A stretch of 5,524 nt of DNA, from contig JAISSA010000056.1 in NCBI GenBank assembly GCA_031273365.1, positions 1-5,524 on the forward strand. The letters run 5' to 3'. Origin of the DNA: Synergistaceae bacterium. Its GTDB lineage: Bacteria; Synergistota; Synergistia; Synergistales; Aminobacteriaceae. The notes below the pieces were generated by a model. That model ran no database searches. It saw only the letters and a list, made by a program, of their open reading frames with translations, and was not told the DNA's origin. Of the stretch, positions 1-5,422 are shown one piece after another. Numbering within the stretch: the stretch's first letter is position 1; each line of letters starts with the position of its first letter. Made by a program: the position numbers and the translations under genes.

Positions 1-599
1 ATGGCGGCGGACATGACGCGGACGAAGGAATTGAGCAGCTCCGTCACCTCGGCGGCGTAATTCAGGTTCGTGAGGCAAATGGCCGCCTGCGACGCCAGCG
101 AGAGAAGCACGCGCTCGTATTCCGGGTCGAAGGGGATCACATTTCCTCCGGCGTCCTGGGCGTTGAGGAGCTGCGCCACGCCGATGACGTCGCCGTTGTC
201 GTCCTCCATGGGCACGGTCAGCATGGAAATGGTTTTATAGCCCGTCATGGCGTCGTATTTTTTTGTGCCGGAGAAGTCGAAGTCCCCGCTGGCGTACACG
301 TCCGTCACGTTGACGGGCATTTTGTCCAGCGCCGCGCGGCTGCTGACGTTGAGGCGCGACAGAGGCACGGGCGGCAGCTCCACCGCTTTGCCGTCCACGC
401 CCCTGCGCAGGCCGAACGACTTTGTGATGAGTATCCTGAAATGCAGCGCCCCGTCTTTCAATACGTACAGCGTGCCGCCGTCGCAGCGGGTGATGTCCAT
501 CGCGGCGTCCAATATGGTTTCCAGCAGCCTGTTGACGTCCTTCTCCTTCGACAGGGCAATACCGATGTCCAACAGCGTTTCCACACTCGGCAGAGGCAT
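1..599 (-). CDS. GAF-domain signalling protein, N-terminal part, probably GAF plus HD-GYP (cut by window edge)
   Basis: The first 199 residues of a gene that continues past the left edge with no stop. They read as a GAF sensor domain, about residues 8-180. Visible features are an amphipathic entry helix (LLDIGIALSKEKDVNRLLET), the strand-helix element TRCDGGTLYVLKDG, a mid-domain YDAMTGYKTISMLTVPM, and the closing strand GDVIGVAQLLNA followed by a helix containing LASQAAICLTN. GAF domains bind small ligands or act as dimer sensors. The exit helix ending ELLNSFVRVMSAA resembles the linker that joins GAF to an HD-GYP cyclic-di-GMP phosphodiesterase domain in other bacteria. That second domain lies outside the window, so it is inference; a GGDEF or kinase output is also possible. 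The ATG start is backed by GGGAGGGAG about 5 bases upstream. No membrane segment is seen, so this part is probably cytoplasmic. It lies 100 bases downstream of the DUF3307-like gene on the same strand. Confidence 0.85.
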   Translation of the reverse strand, partial: MPLPSVETLLDIGIALSKEKDVNRLLETILDAAMDITRCDGGTLYVLKDGALHFRILITKSFGLRRGVDGKAVELPPVPLSRLNVSSRAALDKMPVNVTDVYASGDFDFSGTKKYDAMTGYKTISMLTVPMEDDNGDVIGVAQLLNAQDAGGNVIPFDPEYERVLLSLASQAAICLTNLNYAAEVTELLNSFVRVMSAA

Positions 600-699
600 G
601 AGGCTCCCTCCCTATAGCGATTTGCGTAATCGTGAACCTGAAAAAGAAGCCAGACGTTCGTGATCGACGGCAAAAACTTCGAGCAAAAAAGCGCCTGCT

Positions 700-1041
700 C
701 TAAAATTTTTTTTCGAGCGCGCAGGCCAGGGCGAGAAAAACCGTGTGCCACGCCTGATCCGTAACGATCACAAGAAAAGGCAGGGAAATCCCTCCCGTGA
801 CGCGCGCGCACCACCACGTCACAAACCTGCGGTCGTCCAGCGCGGCGTGGGAGGCGAACACCAGCAGCCCGCTCCAAAGGCCCAGCCCCCCGCAGGGCAG
901 GGAGGCCAGCCACACCGCGCCGGCGTACACCGCCGAATGCGTCAGCAGAGGCAGGAGCTTTTTGCTCTTGTTCTCCGCCATCCACCTGTTCTGAAACAGA
1001 AAATCCCCGACCAGGTGCCCAACCATCAGCCACGCCAGCAT
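700..1041 (-). CDS. Small DUF3307-family membrane protein
   Basis: A complete 113-residue hydrophobic protein resembling the N-terminal membrane domain of DUF3307 proteins, whose function is unknown. The family-like pattern is present: GHLVGDFLFQNRWMAENK at residues 8-25 with H9, D13, Q17 and K25, then LLTHSAVYAG (H35), ASHAALDD (H65, D69), and a late DQAWH (D95, Q96, H99). The repeated His/Asp positions inside hydrophobic helices could bind a metal or an ion, which is inference. I see three to four membrane segments, about residues 1-18, 32-48, 53-70 and 85-108. Many family members are about twice this length; this one stops soon after the DQ..H motif, so it is the short form. The ATG is preceded by AGGAG with a 6-base spacer. 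The gene starts 16 bases after the FecR-domain gene's stop and is probably cotranscribed with it. It ends in TAG after EKKF. Confidence 0.85.
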   Translation of the reverse strand: MLAWLMVGHLVGDFLFQNRWMAENKSKKLLPLLTHSAVYAGAVWLASLPCGGLGLWSGLLVFASHAALDDRRFVTWWCARVTGGISLPFLVIVTDQAWHTVFLALACALEKKF

Positions 1042-1066
1042 TTTTCACTCCTGTTTTTCACTCCTG
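1041..1066 (-). repeat. 13-base perfect tandem duplication carrying the ribosome binding site
   Basis: On the plus strand TTTTTCACTCCTG occurs twice back to back (1041-1053 and 1054-1066). Read on the minus strand, the unit is CAGGAGTGAAAAA. The upstream copy supplies the last codons and TGA stop of the FecR-domain gene. The downstream copy supplies the AGGAG ribosome binding site of the DUF3307-like gene and ends in its start codon. The duplication changes the gene spacing from a predicted 3 bases (TGA AAA ATG) to 16. Confidence 0.95.
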
Positions 1067-2803
1067 ACGGACGCTGAACCGTACCGTCCCCACCACGTTC
1101 GAGTCGATGTAGACGTCATTTTTCGCGTAGGCCCTCGCCTCGTATTCGCCGGGCTCCGTCGGGGCGTTCAGCCTGACGCTGCCGGCGGATGTCGTTATGT
1201 AGCTCCACCGTATGTAATCCCTGTGTCCGGCCTCCGTGGAGTACAGGCCGACCCAGGGCCTGTCGGGCAACATTTCCTCCAGCACGCCGGAGACCTCCAC
1301 CGTGATCGGTTCTTCGGGGGCGTAGCTCGACTTGTCCAGGGTAAATCGATACGCGCCTTCGGAGTTCCCTCCCACGGAAAACTTCACCGTCCCCACCACG
1401 TTCGAGTCGGTGTAGACGTTATTCTTCGCGTAAGCCCTCGCCTCGTATTCGCCGGGCTCCGTCGGGGCGTCCAGCCTGACGCTGTCGGATTCCGTCACGT
1501 ACGCCCACCGTATGTAATCCCTGTGCCCGGCCTCCGGGGAGTACAGGCCGACCCAGGGTCTGTCGGGCAACACTTCCTCCGGCACGCCGGAGACCTCCAC
1601 CGTGATCGTCCCTCCGGGGAGATAGCTCGATTTGTCCAGGGTAAACCGATATGCGCCTTCGGAGTTTCCTCCCACGGAAAACTTCACCGTCCCCACCACG
1701 TTCGAGTCGGTGTAGACGTCATTTTTCGCGTAGGCCCTCGCCTCGTACCCGCCGGGCTCCGTCGGGGCGTCCAGCCTGACGCTGTCGGATTCCGTCACGT
1801 ACGCCCACCGTATGTAATCCCTGTGCCCGGCCTCCGTGGAGTACAGGCCGACCCAGGGTCTGTAGGGCAACATTTCCTCCGGCACGCCGGAGACCTCCAC
1901 CGTGATCGTCCCTCCGGGGAGGTAAACCGGTTTATCCAGGGTAAAAGCGTATTTTCCGGCGGCGGGCCCCCGGTCTTCCGAAGTCGAGGATATCTGGCCC
2001 GATCCGAAGGGGCGCGTTTCGTCCCACACCAGTTCCTCCAGGCGCTGGCGAAGCGTCCTGAAAAGCCCTCCCGGACCATCGGGGCCGGAGGCGTACAGCG
2101 GGGCCAGGTCCTCGGAGGTCAGCTCCGACCGTTCCGCACGCGTCACCGTTCCGTTCTCGACGGAGACCTCCGCCGCGCCCTCCGATACCTGAAAGGCGAC
2201 CTCCTGGCCTTCCGCGTCCAGTATCGGGTTGCCCTCAGCGTCCTGGGCGCGCATCTCCACCGTACCCCTGTACACCGCCAGCCGCGTGCCGGACACGCTG
2301 CCTCCGGACGCGCATTCCACCGAGAACACCGTACCGCGGACGCTCAGGGCGCAACCGGGAGTCCTGACCTCGAAGGTCTCATCCCCGGCCAAAGCCCGTG
2401 AAACGCTGACCCACACCTTACCGCCGGCCACAAATATTTCCGCTCTTTTCGCCTCGTCGGCCAGCCGCGCGACGCGCACGCTGGAGTTCTCCTGCACCAT
2501 GACGAACTGCCCCTCGTTGAGTTCGAGGCTGGACCACGACTCCGCGCCCGTGCCGAGGGAGTCGCTGCGGACCAGGGCAAGCCCCCTGAAAGCCGGCATC
2601 TCGCCGCCTTCCTGATCCGCGCTGACCTTCCCCACGAAGTCGTCGATCACCGCCGCCCGCGCGGTGTCCGTTGCGGTGTCCGACGAAGAAGCGTCCGGCG
2701 CGACGGAGGCGTCGGGCGCGGGCCGCTGAATGAGGCGCGGCGCGAAGAGGATCAGCGCGGCGGCAACCCCGCACACAAGCAGGATGCAAATAATTTTCTT
2801 CAT
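1058..2803 (-). CDS. Membrane-anchored FecR-domain protein with three tandem 100-residue repeats
   Basis: A 581-residue protein. Residues 4-22 form a hydrophobic signal anchor after MKK. The Cys at 11 does not sit in a good lipobox, so a lipoprotein is unlikely. A Pro/Ala/Ser/Asp-rich linker follows (about 28-51). Then comes a FecR-like beta domain (about 55-185) containing LGTGAESWSSLELNEGQFVM and the hallmark VRTPGCALSVRGTVFSVE (146-163). A spacer includes a short amphipathic helix, FRTLRQRLEELVW. The C-terminal half is three near-identical repeats at about 285-384, 385-484 and 485-578. Each runs from YxFTLDKxxY through ITVEVSGV, RPWVGLYS and AGHRDYIRW to YEARAYAKN and GTVxFSV, and looks like an Ig-like beta sandwich. 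FecR in the strict sense is an anti-sigma regulator, but no sigma factor is adjacent here; stand-alone FecR domains occur in many surface proteins. An extracytoplasmic structural or binding role is therefore inferred. The start at 2803 is preferred because GGAGGG lies 7 bases upstream; the ATG at 2818 overlaps that site. Confidence 0.88.
   Translation of the reverse strand: MKKIICILLVCGVAAALILFAPRLIQRPAPDASVAPDASSSDTATDTARAAVIDDFVGKVSADQEGGEMPAFRGLALVRSDSLGTGAESWSSLELNEGQFVMVQENSSVRVARLADEAKRAEIFVAGGKVWVSVSRALAGDETFEVRTPGCALSVRGTVFSVECASGGSVSGTRLAVYRGTVEMRAQDAEGNPILDAEGQEVAFQVSEGAAEVSVENGTVTRAERSELTSEDLAPLYASGPDGPGGLFRTLRQRLEELVWDETRPFGSGQISSTSEDRGPAAGKYAFTLDKPVYLPGGTITVEVSGVPEEMLPYRPWVGLYSTEAGHRDYIRWAYVTESDSVRLDAPTEPGGYEARAYAKNDVYTDSNVVGTVKFSVGGNSEGAYRFTLDKSSYLPGGTITVEVSGVPEEVLPDRPWVGLYSPEAGHRDYIRWAYVTESDSVRLDAPTEPGEYEARAYAKNNVYTDSNVVGTVKFSVGGNSEGAYRFTLDKSSYAPEEPITVEVSGVLEEMLPDRPWVGLYSTEAGHRDYIRWSYITTSAGSVRLNAPTEPGEYEARAYAKNDVYIDSNVVGTVRFSVRQE
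1070..1951 (-). repeat. Three tandem 300-base coding repeats
   Basis: The 3' half of the FecR-domain gene is built from units at 1951-1652, 1651-1352 and 1351-1070, with a period of exactly 300 bases between the first two. Comparing 1381-1620 with 1681-1920 by eye gives 8 mismatches in 240 bases. The last unit is more diverged and has one extra codon (TSAG in place of ESD before SVRL). Identity this high at DNA level, including silent positions, indicates recent duplication or ongoing gene conversion. Confidence 0.95.
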
Positions 2804-2810
2804 TTTCTGT

Positions 2811-2816
2811 CCCTCC
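2811..2816 (-). promoter_or_regulatory. Ribosome binding site fixing the FecR-domain gene start
   Basis: The minus strand reads GGAGGG and then 7 bases to the ATG at 2803. The in-frame ATG five codons further upstream (2818) overlaps this site and has no comparable site of its own, so the shorter reading is chosen. Confidence 0.8.
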
Positions 2817-2825
2817 ATCTCCGGT

Positions 2826-2839
2826 GGGGCTCAGGCCCC
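2826..2839 (-). other. Short GC-rich hairpin in the leader of the FecR-domain gene
   Basis: GGGGC (2826-2830) pairs with GCCCC (2835-2839) around a 4-base TCAG loop. It lies 9 bases upstream of the ribosome binding site of the minus-strand gene, so it would fall in the messenger leader if transcription starts further upstream. It has five GC pairs and no T-run. It may influence translation or may be chance in GC-rich DNA. Confidence 0.35.
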
Positions 2840-2957
2840 GTTCCCCTGGTCAGTCGCCCTCTTCAAAGACGACGATCTCCGATTATTTTACTCTTTACTT
2901 AAAATTAAGATATTTCCTGAAGACCTGATCTCCCGGAGGAAGAACGATAAAATCCTT

Positions 2958-2963
2958 TATAAT
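2958..2963 (+). promoter_or_regulatory. Candidate -10 box (TATAAT) for the Rpn-family gene
   Basis: A perfect TATAAT sits here. A start of transcription 6-8 bases later, near 2970, would give a short leader beginning just before the GGGAG ribosome binding site. No convincing TTGACA-like -35 is found at 16-18 bases upstream, which lowers confidence. The AT-rich stretch 2881-2920 behind it could assist as an upstream element. Confidence 0.4.
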
Positions 2964-2971
2964 GAAATCAC

Positions 2972-2976
2972 GGGAG
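2972..2976 (+). promoter_or_regulatory. Ribosome binding site deciding the Rpn-family gene start
   Basis: GGGAG (in GGGAGAGTGAG) lies 9 bases before the ATG at 2986, which is immediately followed by a second in-frame ATG at 2989. The more upstream in-frame ATG at 2962 has no such site and overlaps the candidate -10 box. Confidence 0.6.
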
Positions 2977-2985
2977 AGTGAGTTT

Positions 2986-4077
2986 ATGATGGGTAAATCT
3001 GCAGCGAGCAAGCCTGTGACAGCCGGGATAAATGTTTCCGGTGACGTGGCGGCGACAAAAAACAACGATTCCGGGAAACAGGAATACTTCGACCATGACG
3101 GGCTTTGGAAGGATCTGATCGACCGCTTCTTTTACCCTCTGCTGAAACGGGCGATTCCGGAGTTGTACGCCGTGGCCGATACGAGCGTGAAACAGCGGTT
3201 TCTGGATAAGGAGTTCAGGGATATTCTGAATACGGGAGACCCTGCAATTCATCTGAGTCCGCATTTTGCGGACTACGTGATAGAGGTTCCGCTCAAAGAC
3301 GGCGATGTGGAGTGGATCCTTTTCCACATCGAGATCCAGCGGGCCAAAGGCGGGGATTTCACCGTCAGGATGTATCGCTATGAAAGTTTCATTTTTGCGC
3401 ATTACGAAAGGGTTCCCGTCGCACTGGCGATCATCACGGACAAACGCCCGAAGAAAGAAGCGAGATTCTTTGCGTGGGAGCGCTTTGGAACAAAAGTCAC
3501 GTACGAGTACAATATGCTTGTGTTGAGAGATTTGAACGATGAAGAGCTTTTGGAGAGCGAGAACCCCATTGACCTCGCTTTGTATGCGGCGAAGTGCGCG
3601 TTGCGGAGTAAAAAGGAACTCCAGAAATATACGTATCTGCGCAAAGTAGTGGGGCTTCTCGCGGAACGCGGCTGGAGCATGGAAGATAAGCGCGACCTTA
3701 TGCTCTTTCTTGAGCGAATTATGGACCTGAAAGATAAACGCCTGCGGGTTCAGTACAGAGAATACCAGGAACAACTGGATAAGGAGGGAAAAGTCGTGTA
3801 CATTTCCATTGCCGAGGAATATTATACAGAGAAGGGCATTGAGAAAGGCATTGCAAAGGGCATTGAGAAGGGCATTGAGAAGGGCATTGCAAAGGGCATT
3901 GCAAAGGGCATTGCAAAGGGCATTGAGAAGGGCATTGAAAAAGGGAAAGAAGAGATGGCGAGAAAAATGGCGAGAAAATTGCTCGCCAGAGGCATAGCGC
4001 CTGACGTCATAGCCGAAAGCGCCGATTTGCCCGTAGATAAAATCCAGGCTTTTATGACTTCGACTCATAAGAATTGA
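2986..4077 (+). CDS. Rpn-family PD-(D/E)XK putative nuclease/transposase-like protein with GIEK/GIAK repeat tail
   Basis: A 363-residue protein of the Rpn (recombination-promoting nuclease / putative transposase) type, part of the PD-(D/E)XK nuclease fold. In Escherichia coli the Rpn proteins are DNA endonucleases that raise RecA-independent recombination. Visible landmarks are HDGLWKDLIDRFFYPLLKRA near residues 37-56, LDKEFRDIL (73-81), ADYVIEVPL (95-103) with D96, then EWILFHIEIQR with E116 and Q118. The D...ExQ arrangement is the usual catalytic variant in this family. Conserved-looking FTVRMYRYE (125-133) and VALAIITDKRP (145-155) follow. After a helical region the tail has nine tetrapeptides GIEK/GIAK (residues 284-319) and ends in a helix-turn-helix-like LARGIAPDVIAESADLPVDKIQAF, a form frequent at the C-terminus of relatives. 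The start was chosen from the ribosome binding site at 2972. Base composition is lower in GC than the flanking genes, in keeping with transfer. It is transcribed alone, divergent from one neighbour and convergent with the other. Confidence 0.88.
   Translation: MMGKSAASKPVTAGINVSGDVAATKNNDSGKQEYFDHDGLWKDLIDRFFYPLLKRAIPELYAVADTSVKQRFLDKEFRDILNTGDPAIHLSPHFADYVIEVPLKDGDVEWILFHIEIQRAKGGDFTVRMYRYESFIFAHYERVPVALAIITDKRPKKEARFFAWERFGTKVTYEYNMLVLRDLNDEELLESENPIDLALYAAKCALRSKKELQKYTYLRKVVGLLAERGWSMEDKRDLMLFLERIMDLKDKRLRVQYREYQEQLDKEGKVVYISIAEEYYTEKGIEKGIAKGIEKGIEKGIAKGIAKGIAKGIEKGIEKGKEEMARKMARKLLARGIAPDVIAESADLPVDKIQAFMTSTHKN
3835..3942 (+). repeat. Nine-copy 12-base in-frame tandem repeat
   Basis: Nine 12-base units, GGCATTGAGAAG or GGCATTGCAAAG with minor variants, encode GIEK or GIAK in the order E, A, E, E, A, A, A, E, E. 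A degenerate unit (GKEE) follows. The unit length is a multiple of three, so gain or loss of units by slippage keeps the reading frame. Similar Lys/Glu/Gly-rich tails of variable length are common in Rpn-type proteins. Confidence 0.95.
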
Positions 4078-4090
4078 GATTCCTTATACC

Positions 4091-4119
4091 CGGCGAGGGG
4101 CAGCCCGTAGCCCTCGCCG
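4091..4119. terminator. Hairpin between convergent genes, possible bidirectional terminator
   Basis: CGGCGAGGG (4091-4099) pairs perfectly with CCCTCGCCG (4111-4119) around an 11-base loop. It starts 13 bases after the Rpn-family gene's stop and 61 bases past the stop of the beta-helix gene on the other strand. Its position suggests transcription termination for both genes, but no T-run follows on either strand. It could therefore be a pause or messenger-stabilising structure rather than a standard intrinsic terminator. Confidence 0.45.
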
Positions 4120-4179
4120 TTCGCCGTAAAAGCCGTACAGAACCACCGGCAACAAAACCCAAAATATTTTTTATCGTTT

Positions 4180-5055
4180 TCAATCAAACTCGCAGTTTGT
4201 GAAGGCCACGTTGCGGGCGTTGGCTATGGGCTCTTCCATGCTGTTGCCCTCGAACCTGGAATTCCGGACGAGGACGTTTTTCGAGCCGGCGTCCGTCACG
4301 AACATCTTTCCCCCACGGTTGCCGCTGAAAACGCAGTTGTCGAAGGTCAGGCCGTTTACCCCCGCGACGTTCACCAGGTCGAACTCCCGGTTGCCGGTGA
4401 ATTTGCAGTTTTCGAACGCGATGTTCCCTCCGCCCTCGACGGTCATGATGTCATAGGTGCAGTCGAAGATCGTGGAGAAGGTCACGGAAACGTCGCGGGC
4501 GTTGTCCAGTTTCAGGCCCTCCGTGCCGGAGCCGTACATTTCGGCCCTGTCCAGCGTCACGCCGGTGCAGTTGGTGAACCGGTAGACGCCGCCCTGACAC
4601 TCGCCGTCCTCGGAGTGCCCGGCCACGATGGACTCGATGCGGATGTTCTCGCAGTCCTCGAAATGGATGACGAAGGCGTATCGCGGGTTCACGATCAGGT
4701 CGGTCGTGGTTCCGCCCTCCGGCGTCGGGGTTCCGCGCAGGGTGAGGTTTTTCATGCCTTTGATCCGCAGCTCGTACCCGTCGAATACCTCGTCCCAGAA
4801 AAGCTTTGCGTCCGAGCCGTCCCTGGACTTGTCGAAATATTTGGAGGGTATGTCCAGGTTCGTCAGGTTGTACTGCCCCGGCTCGAAAACAAGGGTCCTG
4901 TCCGACCCCAGCGCCTCGTAAAACTCCAGAGTGGAGGAAATTTTTTGCAGGTGAACGGAGGTTTCGGGCCGGGGCTTCGCCGCCAGCGCGGGCAGCGCGA
5001 GCATCAGTGCGATAAAAATTGTCAGAACGATTTTACGGAAAATTTTACGCGACAT
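4180..5055 (-). CDS. Exported right-handed parallel beta-helix protein
   Basis: A 291-residue protein with a clear Sec signal peptide: basic SRKIFRKIV, a hydrophobic core through residue 21, and cleavage expected after ALA at 23-25 or one residue later. The opening of the mature part (STLEFYEALGSDRTLVFEPGQYNL in two stretches, 41-64) is typical of beta-helix proteins that start with a capping strand and an EPGxY turn. From about residue 96 there are roughly eight coils of 22-28 residues with a repeating N-x-x-F-x-N-C-x-F style core: MKNLTLRG, CENIRIES, CTGVTLDR, ARDVSVTF, GGNIAFENCKF, VNGLTFDNCVF, SKNVLVRNSRF and ARNVAFTNCEF. This fold is shared by pectate lyases, NosD-like proteins and surface adhesins. 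No lyase catalytic set is recognisable, so a binding or structural role outside the cytoplasm is inferred. The protein stops directly after the last coil with no C-terminal cap or anchor. GGAGAGG lies 8 bases before the ATG. Confidence 0.85.
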   Translation of the reverse strand: MSRKIFRKIVLTIFIALMLALPALAAKPRPETSVHLQKISSTLEFYEALGSDRTLVFEPGQYNLTNLDIPSKYFDKSRDGSDAKLFWDEVFDGYELRIKGMKNLTLRGTPTPEGGTTTDLIVNPRYAFVIHFEDCENIRIESIVAGHSEDGECQGGVYRFTNCTGVTLDRAEMYGSGTEGLKLDNARDVSVTFSTIFDCTYDIMTVEGGGNIAFENCKFTGNREFDLVNVAGVNGLTFDNCVFSGNRGGKMFVTDAGSKNVLVRNSRFEGNSMEEPIANARNVAFTNCEFD

Positions 5056-5089
5056 CAGACGATCCTCTCCTTTTTGTTGGGGAAATTAT

Positions 5090-5116
5090 CGGGGTCAGGG
5101 GACAAGTCAGACCCCG
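5090..5116. repeat. REP-like palindrome upstream of the beta-helix gene
   Basis: CGGGGTC (5090-5096) and GACCCCG (5110-5116) form a perfect 7-bp inverted repeat around a 13-base loop containing GGGGACAAGTC. The GGGGTCAG...GACCCC style resembles palindromes dispersed in genomes that carry REP-associated tyrosine transposases, which is recollection rather than a search. It would lie in the leader of the beta-helix messenger if transcription begins upstream, or after the stop of the remnant at 5147. Confidence 0.4.
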
Positions 5117-5146
5117 TTAATAAATATATACGCCAGGACTTCTACC

Positions 5147-5419
5147 TCAGAACCGCACGTTCGGAACAGGCAGACGGAAACCGGGGCCACCTCGTTTGCC
5201 CTTCGATTTGCCGCCGGACGGTTCTGAATCCTGGGCGGGTTCCCTGCCTTTTGGCGCGCCTCTCGCGCCTCGCGTCATGGCGTCCACGTCCACGCCCGGC
5301 ATTCCCATCCAGGAAGAAAGGAACAGCGCGTTCACCGTCCAGTCGGGCTTCCAGTCTTTGGGAGCGCTGGCCGGTCTGGGAGGGTAAGACTCCCGGTAAT
5401 CCTCACCGATACAAAATAA
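5147..5419 (-). pseudogene. Unrecognised coding remnant, probable 3' end of a lost gene
   Basis: A minus-strand frame is open for 90 codons between a TAG at 5422-5420 and a TGA at 5149-5147. Codons from about 5400 down have the GC-rich third positions of the neighbouring genes, and the peptide looks protein-like. It begins EDYRESYPPRPASAPKDWKP, continues DWTVNALFLSSWMGMPGVDV, and ends in a basic, Gly-rich, low-complexity tail closing LPVPNVRF. I do not recognise the family. The only usable starts inside the frame are a GTG at 5335 and an ATG at 5308, and neither has a ribosome binding site; both would cut into what looks like a continuous domain. The composition changes sharply to AT-rich just upstream, at about 5405. 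The simplest reading is the 3' end of a gene whose front part was lost. A short real gene with an unusual start is the alternative. Confidence 0.4.
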
Positions 5420-5422
5420 CTA

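Noticed and set aside
600..699. The 100-base gap between the DUF3307-like and GAF genes, examined for a terminator or promoter.
   Set aside because: Only a weak GAGCA...TGCTC pairing with T-runs in the loop and downstream is seen, and no paired -35/-10 boxes; not enough to call either.
458..1048. A 196-codon minus-strand frame covering the DUF3307-like gene and the front of the GAF gene.
   Set aside because: It is out of frame with both. The two real frames have family-like motifs and their own ribosome binding sites.
1223..2401. A long plus-strand open frame of 392 codons opposite the FecR-domain gene, itself showing three repeats.
   Set aside because: Its repeats are the reverse reading of the 300-base units. 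The peptide is rich in Arg, Gly, His and Val as expected from antisense of GC-rich coding DNA, and the sense frame has recognisable domains and a ribosome binding site.
2881..2920. AT-rich stretch examined for a minus-strand promoter of the FecR-domain gene.
   Set aside because: TAAAAT on the minus strand could be a -10 box, but no -35-like hexamer is found at 16-18 bases, so no promoter is called.
3835..3942. Short regular repeats considered as a CRISPR array.
   Set aside because: The units are 12 bases, contiguous with no spacers, and encode an in-frame protein repeat.
2968..4068. A 366-codon minus-strand open frame opposite the Rpn-family gene.
   Set aside because: The NALCNALLNA repeat is the antisense of the 12-base array, no family is recognisable, and the sense strand clearly encodes the Rpn-family protein.
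5376..5396. Hairpin GGGAG-7 bases-CTCCC inside the remnant frame, considered as a terminator.
   Set aside because: A five-pair stem with no T-run on either strand, lying inside apparently coding DNA; chance in GC-rich sequence is likely.
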